Shown: one piece after another, positions 1 to 6,602 of the stretch
Layout: every line of letters starts with the position of its first letter
Position numbering within the stretch: the stretch's first letter is position 1
Source: JACPHD01 sp964526325
GTDB lineage: Bacteria > Patescibacteriota > Patescibacteriia > Patescibacteriales > GWC2-42-12
Assembly (NCBI GenBank): GCA_964526325.1
Contig: CAZGKM010000022.1
Span: 1-11,710, forward strand
Direction: 5' to 3'
DNA: 11,710 nt
Translations under genes and position numbers: made by a program
The notes under the pieces: model-generated
Databases searched by the model: none
What the model saw: the letters and a program-made list of their open reading frames with translations, nothing else
Told to the model about the DNA's origin: nothing

Positions 1-13
1 TCCGATAAATGAT

Positions 14-23
14 AAAGGTCGAA
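14..23 (+). promoter_or_regulatory. AAAGGTCGAA leader motif, copy 1
   Basis: The ten-base string AAAGGTCGAA lies 55 bases before the start of the LamG gene. The same string precedes the 255-residue secreted protein gene (2587-2596) and the gene at the right edge (11587-11596). Copies 1 and 3 share the longer GATAAAGGTCGAA. The motif being regulatory is inference from its repeated placement. Confidence 0.35.
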
Positions 24-49
24 ATAATCGGTGCTCCTCGCTTAATCCA

Positions 50-65
50 ACCCGCCCAAGCGGGT
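50..65 (+). promoter_or_regulatory. small stem-loop in 5' leader
   Basis: ACCCGC and GCGGGT form a perfect 6-bp stem around a CCAA loop, 13 bases before the ATG at 79. There is no T-tract after it, so it is not an obvious terminator. No Shine-Dalgarno lies between it and the start codon. It may affect translation or be the end of a repeat. Confidence 0.35.
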
Positions 66-78
66 AATAATTAAACTT

Positions 79-2388
79 ATGAAAAAAATATTAATAATTT
101 TTAGCGTCTTTTTGTTTGTATTCGCCTTCGTGGGTACGGTTTCAGCGGCCGCGCCGGAAGATTTGGTTGGGTGGTGGAAAATGGATGGAGATGCTCTTGA
201 TAGCAGCGGTAGTGGTTTTGATGGAACTGTAGTGGGCGGTACATCATTTGTAACCGATGGTTCTCATAATGCAGCTTTATTTAATGGCAGTGATGGCTAT
301 ATTTCAATAGATAACGCCAACGAATTAAATTTTTCCGATGCTCTTACCGTAGAGGGTTGGGTAAAATTAAACACAATTGGCGCAGGTAATCAAGCTACTA
401 TTGCCGGAAAATGGAATGATTTATCCGGTAACTATAGGGAGTATTTATTAACAGTAAATGCTTTTGGCCAAGCAACTTTTTACCTTTCTTCTACAGGTTC
501 AGATTATCCTAAAGCAATGTGGAATACTCCATTAACTACTGGAGTCTGGTATCACCTTGCCGGAACTTATGACGGCAGTAATATAAAGCTTTATGTTGAT
601 GAAGATTTAAAGGCAACGACTCCGTTTACGTCAAATTTATCAATTAATACTGAACAATTGCTTATTGGAGCTAATGATGGTTATGGCGGCGGATTACGCA
701 AGTTTACCGACGGCTATATTGATGATGTTAGAATTTGGAAAACCGCTTTAACGGAAGAAGAATTAGGGATGACGGATGAGGAATTAATTCTTTTTCTTGA
801 TGTTACAGCGCCTATTCTTACCGCCGACTTTACTGCTGATAACGTCGCCATGCCGAAAAGCGTTACGGGACAGTATATTTTAGTAACTAACGGCGTGTCG
901 ACAGATAACCATGAACTACAATTTACCGATGAATCAAATTCCGACGAACTGCTAAAAGACGAACTCTTTAGTCTTTATCTTGACCCAAGCGGCGTTGATA
1001 CAGTGGCATTAGTGAATTACTACAATTCAAGAACAACAATGCCCGATTTTTATAGAAATTATTTAATAGATGCTCTGGACGGTTCCTCACCATTCGCTTA
1101 CATTACGGGTGATGAAGAAAATAATTTATTTTTGCATGACGCGGCGCAATATGATCTTGCTCAAAATTATTCTATAGGCATGGTTATTCCCGACGATTAT
1201 CCCGTTGGCGTGTATCCGGTTGAAGGCGTAGTAAAAGATTTGGCCGGCAACCCGACAACCGCGGCGTACACTTTAGTGGTTATAAGAGATCTCGCGGATT
1301 TAACTCCGGAAATTGCCTATAATCCGGTCGGAACCGAACATACCTATACAACCAATATCGGCGTTCCGGTAGAAGGAGTTAATATTCTCTTTACGGTTAC
1401 GGGGGCTAACCCTGAAATAACTCCGGTGCTAACAGGCGCAAACGGCGACGCGGTATTTACATATACCGGCGTTAATCCTGGTGAAGATAAAATTACTGCT
1501 TGTATTGACGCGGATATAGATGGCGAGTGCGAAGGCGATACGACCAACACAGCTACTAAGATTTGGCTGGATAAATTCGTTACTGGTGGCGGAGTCGTAA
1601 AGGGACTAGAAACATCAACCATAATGCGCGGTAAAAAACCTTATACCGTACAGTCCGAAGTTGTTAAATATACTTTTGGCGGCAATGTTGGAATAGATGT
1701 TGACGGTGAATTCGTGGGACAGTTTCAAATTAATGACCACGTAGCAGGGATTTCCTGCCACTTCAATAAAATAAATAACTTTGTATTTCTAGATGGCGAG
1801 ACTGTTAAATTTAACGCTACCGGTAATTGTAATAATAGCGACGAAGAGAAAACAGTTGACGTGACAATTGTTGACAGGGGCGAACCGGGTATTAACGATG
1901 AAATTTTTGTAACTGGATATAATCTTGAATTTGAGGCTGACCCAATCACTGGCGGAAATTTTCAAGTCCGGCCGCCCGTAGCGCGAACAATTGAATTGTG
2001 CAAGAAAGACCCTGAAAATAATTGGCAGTGTGTTACGGATGGCGCCAGCGGCGTAGTGTCGTATTCAGAATTTTATGAAGAAACGCCAGTTCAACTATCT
2101 GCGACAGGTTTGCTCCCAAATACTTATTATCAGGTAGAGGTTGTTAATAAGGGTGCTAATTGCACTTTATGGAATGTTCTTTCTTCAAACAACCCAATGT
2201 ACTATGCTCAAACTAATGCAGATGGCAATCTAGACGTTACCTTCGATGTGGTATTGAGCGATTACTCAGAGATTAATGTTAAATATCCGCAATGGGCTAA
2301 TACTTCAGGCGGATGGGTTTCTGCGGGCGGAGATAATAGCTATGTCCTGTATGCCGAGGGAACGATTCCAAATCAGTGTACATATTAA
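79..2388 (+). CDS. secreted multidomain surface protein with LamG-like and Ig-like domains
   Basis: The 769-residue product starts with a clear signal peptide (residues 1-23, cut after TVSA). Residues about 27-228 form a LamG / concanavalin A-like jellyroll: LVGWWKMDGDALDSSG at the start, then LTVEGWVKL, VWYHLAGTYDGSNIKLYVD and YIDDVRIWKTALTEEEL, all standard strands of the family, which binds sugars or proteins. Residues about 240-405 look like an Ig-type module (start DVTAPIL, end DLAGNPTTAAYTLVV). Residues about 409-498 resemble a Big_1/invasin-type Ig domain (PVEGVNILFTV, GANGDAVFTYTG). From about 500 comes an FVTGGG domain of the post-COAP-1 type seen in many exported bacterial proteins. 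The last 120 residues are unassigned. No LPXTG, sorting tail or C-terminal membrane helix is visible, so anchoring is unclear. It is probably an adhesive or glycan-binding cell-surface protein. There is no Shine-Dalgarno; the start is set by the signal peptide. A strong terminator follows. Confidence 0.85.
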   Translation: MKKILIIFSVFLFVFAFVGTVSAAAPEDLVGWWKMDGDALDSSGSGFDGTVVGGTSFVTDGSHNAALFNGSDGYISIDNANELNFSDALTVEGWVKLNTIGAGNQATIAGKWNDLSGNYREYLLTVNAFGQATFYLSSTGSDYPKAMWNTPLTTGVWYHLAGTYDGSNIKLYVDEDLKATTPFTSNLSINTEQLLIGANDGYGGGLRKFTDGYIDDVRIWKTALTEEELGMTDEELILFLDVTAPILTADFTADNVAMPKSVTGQYILVTNGVSTDNHELQFTDESNSDELLKDELFSLYLDPSGVDTVALVNYYNSRTTMPDFYRNYLIDALDGSSPFAYITGDEENNLFLHDAAQYDLAQNYSIGMVIPDDYPVGVYPVEGVVKDLAGNPTTAAYTLVVIRDLADLTPEIAYNPVGTEHTYTTNIGVPVEGVNILFTVTGANPEITPVLTGANGDAVFTYTGVNPGEDKITACIDADIDGECEGDTTNTATKIWLDKFVTGGGVVKGLETSTIMRGKKPYTVQSEVVKYTFGGNVGIDVDGEFVGQFQINDHVAGISCHFNKINNFVFLDGETVKFNATGNCNNSDEEKTVDVTIVDRGEPGINDEIFVTGYNLEFEADPITGGNFQVRPPVARTIELCKKDPENNWQCVTDGASGVVSYSEFYEETPVQLSATGLLPNTYYQVEVVNKGANCTLWNVLSSNNPMYYAQTNADGNLDVTFDVVLSDYSEINVKYPQWANTSGGWVSAGGDNSYVLYAEGTIPNQCTY

Positions 2389-2420
2389 TTTAACTTTAGC
2401 GAAATGAATTAACCTGAACT

Positions 2421-2467
2421 CACACGCCTCCCTCACTTTAATAAAAGCGGGGGAGCGTGTGTGTTTT
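2421..2467 (+). terminator. intrinsic terminator after LamG gene
   Basis: CACACGCCTCCC at 2421 pairs with GGGAGCGTGTG near 2451-2461 with a single bulged C, around a loop of about 17 bases, followed by TGTTTTTG. It starts 32 bases after the stop codon. Confidence 0.75.
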
Positions 2468-2475
2468 TGCGAATA

Positions 2476-2504
2476 TTGACAAATTCCAAATGATATGCTA
2501 TGAT
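2476..2504 (+). promoter_or_regulatory. sigma70-type promoter with extended -10
   Basis: TTGACA (2476-2481), 17-base spacer, TATGAT (2499-2504), with TGC just before the -10 box. Transcription would start near 2511 and give a leader of about 130 bases before the secreted-protein gene. It sits directly after the upstream terminator, as expected for an independent transcription unit. Confidence 0.75.
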
Positions 2505-2537
2505 ATTAAATCAAATTATTTTTATTAATATTATTGT

Positions 2538-2576
2538 AAATAAATCGTAGATTTTAATGAATTTTGCGATTTATTT
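2538..2576 (+). promoter_or_regulatory. stem-loop in 5' leader of the 255-residue gene
   Basis: AAATAAATCG (2538-2547) and CGATTTATTT (2567-2576) form a perfect 10-bp stem around a 19-base loop. It lies in the predicted untranslated leader, 10 bases before the AAAGGTCGAA motif. The weak A/T-rich stem and lack of a T-tract argue against a terminator. Confidence 0.4.
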
Positions 2577-2586
2577 AAAGAATAAA

Positions 2587-2596
2587 AAAGGTCGAA
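2587..2596 (+). promoter_or_regulatory. AAAGGTCGAA leader motif, copy 2
   Basis: Second exact copy of the ten-base leader string, between the leader stem-loop and the AGGAGG site, 47 bases before the ATG at 2644. Confidence 0.35.
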
Positions 2597-2598
2597 GA

Positions 2599-2604
2599 AG
2601 GAGG
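2599..2604 (+). promoter_or_regulatory. perfect Shine-Dalgarno AGGAGG, misplaced for the main gene
   Basis: AGGAGG lies 6 bases before a TTG codon at 2611 but 39 bases before the ATG at 2644, too far to serve that gene directly. The bases just before ATG 2644 (AAAACCT) contain no Shine-Dalgarno. The site therefore points to a small upstream ORF, or to a folded leader that brings it closer. Confidence 0.5.
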
Positions 2605-2610
2605 AAACGC

Positions 2611-2637
2611 TTGTCAATTAATTTATTCTCTAACTAA
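2611..2637 (+). CDS. possible 8-codon leader peptide (uORF)
   Basis: TTG at 2611, ideally spaced behind AGGAGG, opens an ORF reading MSINLFSN and ending at TAA 2635-2637. It stops 6 bases before the ATG of the 255-residue protein gene, a layout that allows translational coupling by re-initiation. TTG starts are weaker than ATG and an ORF this short can arise by chance. The case rests on the Shine-Dalgarno spacing and on the main gene lacking its own site. The peptide shows no run of one amino acid that would suggest classical attenuation. Confidence 0.3.
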   Translation: MSINLFSN

Positions 2638-2643
2638 AAACCT

Positions 2644-3411
2644 ATGAAAAAATTAATAATTGCCATTGTTTGTTTAGCCTTAGTCGTCGGAGTTGTTCCG
2701 ACGATAGCGGCAACAGGCAACGGAGCTCCTAGCGGCGCTCATTATAATTTAAACATTATCGGCGTTAAGAATCCCAAGACAGCCACTATGGACGGTTCAA
2801 ACGGCCATGTCATTTTTGTCGCTCTTGAAGGCAAATCCCAGATTAATTTGCAAAAAGGAGATGATTATGCAGTTTTAGATGCCAACGCCACTGACAGTAA
2901 TGGAGCTTTATTACAGCTTCCAGACCCAGGTCTTGATCCTTATGTAGTCGGTCAAGATATGACTGGTGTTGATACAATTTCAGATTATTCAGTATTTGTA
3001 AGACCTCTGGGTAAACCGGGCGGTTGGGCGACTATTACTACTTGCGCTGATTTAGTTGACAGCACTTTCGCCGGACTTTTGCCGGGGACCTTTCTAAGAA
3101 CTCTTAATCGCGCCGGTGCTTTCGGAGGCGAATGTTCAATTGAACAGGTTGGCCAAGAAATTACCATGCGCACTAAAGGTAAATCAACGTTCACGAACGT
3201 TACCGCGCAGCTTTTAACTATCGTCTTTAGGGTTGAAGTTGATTTGGATGGTGATGGAATTATGGATGAAACCGTAGACGTACGAGTTCCGATTTTCAAT
3301 GACATCATTGAAAATGAATACTGGGAATATGACAACAACGGTTTAAAACTTCTTCAGGTTCGTTTTTATCCGGTTGGAACCGACGTGTCTGAAGGTGATT
3401 TACTGCTTTAA
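2644..3411 (+). CDS. secreted protein of unknown function, CPR-type
   Basis: The 255-residue product has a typical signal peptide (residues 1-22 or 23, ending VVPTIA). The mature part begins GNGAPSGAHYNLNIIGVKNPKTA, a sequence style I associate with a recurring uncharacterised family of exported proteins in CPR and other environmental bacteria; that is from memory, not a search. A DLDGDGIMDE stretch near residues 201-210 resembles a calcium-binding EF-hand or thrombospondin type 3 loop. Two cysteines (in TTCADL and GGECSIE) could form a disulfide outside the cell. The C-terminal part (YWEYDNNGLKLLQVRFYPVG) is the most family-like segment. There is no membrane anchor. It has its own promoter, a long structured leader and a perfect terminator. 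No enzymatic motif is visible, so no function is assigned. Confidence 0.8.
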   Translation: MKKLIIAIVCLALVVGVVPTIAATGNGAPSGAHYNLNIIGVKNPKTATMDGSNGHVIFVALEGKSQINLQKGDDYAVLDANATDSNGALLQLPDPGLDPYVVGQDMTGVDTISDYSVFVRPLGKPGGWATITTCADLVDSTFAGLLPGTFLRTLNRAGAFGGECSIEQVGQEITMRTKGKSTFTNVTAQLLTIVFRVEVDLDGDGIMDETVDVRVPIFNDIIENEYWEYDNNGLKLLQVRFYPVGTDVSEGDLLL

Positions 3412-3433
3412 TAGAATATAAAAATAAAACTAC

Positions 3434-3461
3434 AAAACCCCGCCTCTCGGCGGGGTTTTTT
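3434..3461 (+). terminator. intrinsic terminator after the 255-residue gene
   Basis: CCCCGCC and GGCGGGG form a perfect GC stem (extended by A/T pairs) around a TCTC loop, followed directly by six T. It is a textbook Rho-independent terminator 23 bases after the stop codon. Confidence 0.92.
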
Positions 3462-3474
3462 GTTGGACGAATTC

Positions 3475-3503
3475 TTTACAAAATAATTATATTGTGCTAT
3501 GGT
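3475..3503 (+). promoter_or_regulatory. promoter with extended -10 for the S8 protease
   Basis: TTTACA (3475-3480), 17-base spacer, TATGGT (3498-3503), with TGC just before the -10 box, as in the promoter at 2476. Transcription would start near 3510, giving a leader of only about 20 bases before the ATG at 3531. A longer in-frame reading that starts upstream would begin inside this promoter, which supports the ATG. Confidence 0.65.
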
Positions 3504-3530
3504 AAAAATATAAATATTAACAATAATTTT

Positions 3531-4700
3531 ATGAAAAAATTATTTATCTTATTATTAGCAACAATCCTGCTTTCCGCTATTGCTATTATGCCGTTTTCTT
3601 CAAGCGCGTCCGAACAGCCGACGCGTAAAATCGTCGTCTTTAAACCCGGCGTTTTAAGCGATTCGGCGCAGGAAAATTTAATCAATAAATTCGGCGCAGT
3701 TAAAATAAAAAATCTTGATTTAATCGGCGCTAAAGTAGTAATGGTATCATCGCGGATGGTAGCGGCTCTAGGGCGCGAGCAAGCCGTAGAAAGAGTTGAT
3801 GATGACGTAATCGTCCAAGCTTTAGCTAAACCGGTTAAGCCGGCGCCCGTCCAACCGCTTCAAGAAACTCCCTGGGGGATAGCGCGAATAAACGCCGAAA
3901 CTGCCTGGGGCACAACCGAAGGCACCGGCATAAATGTCGGCATTATTGATACGGGTATTTCCAATACGCATCCTGATCTTTCTGTTGTAAAAGGGGTAAA
4001 TACGATTAATTTAAGAAAAAGCTGGAATGATGATAACGGCCATGGTTCGCACGTAGCCGGAATTATAGCCGCACTTAATAATGACATCGGCGTAGTCGGC
4101 GTCGGCCCAAAAATTAATTTATTCGCGATTAAAGTTTTAAATTCTGCCGGCTCAGGCTATTTATCCGATATTATTGAAGGTCTTGATTGGGCGATTAATA
4201 ATAATATGCAAGTGGTCAATATGAGTTTAGGAACCGACGCTAACGTTTTGTCGTTTGAACAAGCCGTTAAAAACGCCGCCGCCGCCGGTATCGTGCAGGT
4301 CGCGGCCGCGGGTAATAGCGGCGGTTCGGTTATTTATCCGGCCGCTTATCCGGAAGTGATTGCAGTCTCGGCTACCGATAGCGCGAACGCGATTGCTTAT
4401 TTTTCTTCCCGCGGTCCTGAAGTTGATTTAGCCGCGCCCGGGTTTAATATTTATTCAACTTACAAAGGTACGGGTTATAATACTCTTTCGGGAACTTCAA
4501 TGGCTTCGCCGCACGTCGCCGGCGTAGCGGCTTTGGTTGTATCACTACCGACGCTTTGCGATACAGACGGCGACAATAAATGCAGTCCGGCCGAAGTGCA
4601 AACAAGATTGCAAGCAACAGCCGAGGATTTAGGCGCAACCGGCTTGGACGAATTGTATGGTTACGGCTTAGTGAACGCGGCCGCGGCAGTAGGATTGTAA
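3531..4700 (+). CDS. secreted subtilisin-like serine protease (peptidase S8)
   Basis: The 389-residue product has a signal peptide (about 1-26), an I9-type inhibitory propeptide (about 30-105, RKIVVFKPGV onward) and a complete S8 catalytic domain. The triad is in its standard motifs: Asp140 in VGIIDTGI, His171 in HGSHVAGI, Ser323 in GTSMASPHVAG. The oxyanion Asn262 is in AAAGNSGG. Nothing essential is missing, so it should be an active extracellular protease after the propeptide is cut off. Near the C-terminus LCDTDGDNKCSPAEV forms a small insertion with two cysteines and an acidic calcium-loop look. It may process the neighbouring surface proteins or digest external protein for uptake; both are inference. 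The start at ATG 3531 gives a clean signal peptide; the TTG 39 bases upstream overlaps the -10 box and is rejected. Confidence 0.95.
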   Translation: MKKLFILLLATILLSAIAIMPFSSSASEQPTRKIVVFKPGVLSDSAQENLINKFGAVKIKNLDLIGAKVVMVSSRMVAALGREQAVERVDDDVIVQALAKPVKPAPVQPLQETPWGIARINAETAWGTTEGTGINVGIIDTGISNTHPDLSVVKGVNTINLRKSWNDDNGHGSHVAGIIAALNNDIGVVGVGPKINLFAIKVLNSAGSGYLSDIIEGLDWAINNNMQVVNMSLGTDANVLSFEQAVKNAAAAGIVQVAAAGNSGGSVIYPAAYPEVIAVSATDSANAIAYFSSRGPEVDLAAPGFNIYSTYKGTGYNTLSGTSMASPHVAGVAALVVSLPTLCDTDGDNKCSPAEVQTRLQATAEDLGATGLDELYGYGLVNAAAAVGL

Positions 4701-4724
4701 ATTATTTAAAAACTTTAAATATTA

Positions 4725-4766
4725 AAAACAGTCCGTTAAGTAAACGGGCTGTTTTCATTTTGTATT
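4725..4766 (+). terminator. intrinsic terminator after S8 protease
   Basis: AAAACAGTCCGTT (4725-4737) pairs with AACGGGCTGTTTT (4743-4755) with one T-G wobble around a 5-base loop. More T-rich sequence follows to 4770. It lies 24 bases after the stop codon. Confidence 0.8.
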
Positions 4767-4770
4767 TTTT

Positions 4771-4788
4771 ATAAGCAGGGCTTGTTAT
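4771..4788 (+). promoter_or_regulatory. imperfect dyad upstream of -35, possible operator
   Basis: ATAAGC (4771-4776) faces GCTTGTTAT (4780-4788), an imperfect palindrome just upstream of the -35 box. The half-site ATAAGCA recurs in the perfect dyad at 4828-4846, so the two may be a pair of binding sites for one regulator. In A/T-rich DNA such matches are not rare. Confidence 0.25.
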
Positions 4789-4794
4789 TAAATC

Positions 4795-4821
4795 TTGACA
4801 TCAATATATAAATACTATAGT
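4795..4821 (+). promoter_or_regulatory. promoter of the 128-residue protein gene
   Basis: TTGACA (4795-4800) is perfect. The best -10 is TATAGT (4816-4821) at a short 15-base spacing; TAGTTT two bases later would give 17 but matches less well. Transcription would start near 4828, giving a leader of about 50 bases. Confidence 0.6.
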
Positions 4822-4827
4822 TTAAAA

Positions 4828-4846
4828 ATAAGCAATAACTGCTTAT
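4828..4846 (+). promoter_or_regulatory. perfect dyad at the predicted transcription start
   Basis: ATAAGCA (4828-4834), 5-base spacer, TGCTTAT (4840-4846). It sits at the predicted start of transcription, where it could be a repressor site in DNA or a stem-loop at the 5' end of the mRNA. Confidence 0.35.
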
Positions 4847-4864
4847 AGCTCATTTTAAAGACAG

Positions 4865-4870
4865 AGGAGG
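4865..4870 (+). promoter_or_regulatory. Shine-Dalgarno AGGAGG deciding the start at 4879
   Basis: Perfect AGGAGG, 8 bases before ATG 4879. It excludes the in-frame TTG at 4873, only 2 bases away. It stands out in a window where most genes have no recognisable site. Confidence 0.85.
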
Positions 4871-4878
4871 ATTTGTAC

Positions 4879-5265
4879 ATGGTCAAAAAAGCAAAGTGCG
4901 TTAAGATGTCGATTCAACCCGGGAGTAGTATTATTGTCAGCGGAGTTAAGCAAAAAGAAAAAAACGGTTCTTTAGGGCCGGGAAATTTTTTTAAAAACTT
5001 AAATTTCGGCAAAGGCCTGATATCGTATTCGGCTCAATTACTTCTTTTCGTTGAAATTGACGAAAAAATTATATCCATACGGATTGATAAAAAATTCAGG
5101 AAAAAATTCACTAAGCCCGGGCGGTCGCATGCTAATTTTACAGAAAAACGGATTAAACGAATTTATGAAACCATGCCGAATGAAATTGAAGTTATTAAAG
5201 GCAACGGCTGTTTTGAATACGAAGTGGCGGATTATGAAATTGACGCCTGGTATGCGCGGTTATAA
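4879..5265 (+). CDS. hypothetical protein, 128 residues, cytoplasmic
   Basis: I do not recognise this protein. It is lysine-rich and basic, with no signal peptide or membrane helix. It begins MVKKAKCVKMSIQPGSSIIVSG. A middle part of alternating hydrophobic residues (LISYSAQLLLFVEIDEKIISIRID, about 54-77) suggests beta strands. A basic stretch KKFRKKFTKPGRSHANFTEKRIKRIYETMP follows, then an acidic end (GCFEYEVADYEIDAWYARL). Basic patches could bind nucleic acid, but no named fold is evident. The start is fixed by AGGAGG at 4865-4870, 8 bases before ATG 4879; a TTG two codons earlier is too close to that site. It is the only full-size gene here with a good Shine-Dalgarno, and has its own promoter, dyads and terminator, so it is probably well expressed and separately controlled. 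Confidence 0.75.
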   Translation: MVKKAKCVKMSIQPGSSIIVSGVKQKEKNGSLGPGNFFKNLNFGKGLISYSAQLLLFVEIDEKIISIRIDKKFRKKFTKPGRSHANFTEKRIKRIYETMPNEIEVIKGNGCFEYEVADYEIDAWYARL

Positions 5266-5286
5266 ATTAAAAATGAAAAAAACAAG

Positions 5287-5319
5287 GGCAGTTGGTTAAT
5301 CCGGCTGCCTGATTTTTTT
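5287..5319 (+). terminator. intrinsic terminator before the pilus operon
   Basis: GGCAGTTGG (5287-5295) pairs with CCGGCTGCC (5301-5309) through two wobble pairs, around a 5-base loop, followed by TGA and seven T. It separates the 128-residue gene from the pilus operon, whose -35 box begins 4 bases later. Confidence 0.85.
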
Positions 5320-5322
5320 AAC

Positions 5323-5351
5323 TTGACTTTTTCAAACTTTCATTGTAGAAT
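5323..5351 (+). promoter_or_regulatory. promoter of the type IV pilus operon
   Basis: TTGACT (5323-5328), 17-base spacer, TAGAAT (5346-5351). Transcription would start near 5358, about 36 bases before the pilB ATG. No other convincing promoter is seen before 11480, so this one probably serves the whole cluster. Confidence 0.7.
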
Positions 5352-5393
5352 AACCAACAAATTAATTTCATGGGTAAAAAAATATAAATCAAG

Positions 5394-6602
5394 ATGATTA
5401 ATCAAATAAACGAAGAGCTAAAAAGAGGAGCGGATATTTCAATCATTAATCTTGTTGAATCCCTGGTTAAGCATGCCCATAAACTCCGCGCTTCGGACAT
5501 CCATATAGACCCTTTCGCCCAAAACTTAAAAATAAGGTTCCGGGTTGACGGCGTCATGCAGGATGTTTTTTCATTTCCCCGGGAAATCCGTTCGGAGATT
5601 ATTTCACGCATTAAAATTTTAACCGGCTTAAGAACCGACGAGCATCAAATCGCCCAGGACGGCCGTTTCAGAATGCATCTGGACGAGAAAAGAGTCGTTG
5701 ATATCCGGGTTTCCATTACGCCGACCTATCACGGCGAAAACGCGGTCTTACGCCTTTTAACCGATCAATCGGAAGAATATACTCTTGATAAATTAGGTTT
5801 TAGCGAAAAAAATTTAAAAAAAATCATGCAGGCTATCCGTAAGCCATACGGCATGATTTTAGCGACCGGCCCGACCGGCTCGGGTAAAACCACAACGCTT
5901 TATACCATGATAAAGCTTTTAAACACCAAAGAAGTTTCCATTATAACGATTGAAGACCCGATTGAATACGCGCTTGACGGCATAGAGCAGGTGCAGGTTA
6001 ACGCCCGCACGGGGCTTACTTTCGCGAGCGGCCTGCGCTCGTTTCTAAGGCAAGACCCGAATATTATCATGGTCGGAGAAATTCGCGACCAGGAAACCGC
6101 CGGCTTGGCGGTAAATACGGCTTTAACCGGGCATTTGCTTTTATCAACTATCCATACGAACGACGCGGCTACGACTTTGCCGCGCCTCTTAGATATGAAA
6201 GTTGAATCTTATTTGGCGGCTTCAACCGTGAACATAGCCATCGGCCAGAGGCTAGTCAGAAAAATTTGTGCAAATTGCAAAACCGAGAAAAATATTACCC
6301 AAGCCGAAAACGACAGCTTAACCGGAGTTTTGCCGCCGGAAATCAAACGGGTCAAAAAATTTTATTACGGCAAAGGCTGCGAACAATGCAATATGACCGG
6401 CTATCAGGGCCGGTTAGGAATCCATGAAGTTTTGGTTGTTGATAATGATATCCGCGAGGCGATTTTAAATAAAGCCTCGGCCAGTGAAATTAAAAAAATT
6501 GCCGTAAAAAACGGCATGGCCAGCATGGTAGAAGATGGCTTTGAAAAAGCCAAAGCCGGCCTAACGACCATAGATGAAATTATCAGGGTTTTCTACGAAT
6601 AA
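5394..6602 (+). CDS. pilB: type IV pilus assembly ATPase PilB/GspE, short form
   Basis: This hexameric cytoplasmic ATPase powers pilus extension by acting on the platform protein PilC. The 402 residues contain the N2 domain (SDIHIDPFAQNLKIRFRVDGVM) and the complete motor domain: Walker A GPTGSGKT (159-166), Asp box with EDP at 187-189, Walker B region with catalytic Glu229 in MVGEIRDQETA, and His box LLLSTIHTNDA. A zinc-binding tetracysteine is present (Cys292, Cys295, Cys329, Cys332), which is typical of PilB/GspE and absent from the retraction ATPase PilT. The usual N-terminal N1/MshEN domain is missing: family members commonly exceed 550 residues. An in-frame stop at 5385-5387 blocks any upstream extension, so the short form looks genuine. 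There is no Shine-Dalgarno. pilC overlaps its 3' end. Confidence 0.95.
   Translation: MINQINEELKRGADISIINLVESLVKHAHKLRASDIHIDPFAQNLKIRFRVDGVMQDVFSFPREIRSEIISRIKILTGLRTDEHQIAQDGRFRMHLDEKRVVDIRVSITPTYHGENAVLRLLTDQSEEYTLDKLGFSEKNLKKIMQAIRKPYGMILATGPTGSGKTTTLYTMIKLLNTKEVSIITIEDPIEYALDGIEQVQVNARTGLTFASGLRSFLRQDPNIIMVGEIRDQETAGLAVNTALTGHLLLSTIHTNDAATTLPRLLDMKVESYLAASTVNIAIGQRLVRKICANCKTEKNITQAENDSLTGVLPPEIKRVKKFYYGKGCEQCNMTGYQGRLGIHEVLVVDNDIREAILNKASASEIKKIAVKNGMASMVEDGFEKAKAGLTTIDEIIRVFYE

Noticed and set aside
1344..3338. Minus-strand ORFs opposite the surface-protein genes
   Set aside because: They lie entirely inside well-supported + strand genes, have low-complexity Ser/Val/Pro content and match no family I recognise.
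3492..3530. Longer S8 protease starting at TTG 3492
   Set aside because: This start overlaps the -10 box and would put 13 polar residues in front of an otherwise perfect signal peptide.
4580..4774. Overlapping + strand ORF at the end of the protease gene
   Set aside because: It is an out-of-frame shadow of an intact S8 coding region and runs into the terminator.
5051..5299. Overlapping ORF inside the 128-residue protein gene
   Set aside because: It is a shadow frame without a start signal; the gene at 4879 has a perfect Shine-Dalgarno.
5370..5387. Five-codon ORF (ATG to TAA) before pilB, as a leader peptide
   Set aside because: It has no Shine-Dalgarno, is A/T-rich and can easily arise by chance, unlike the ORF at 2611.
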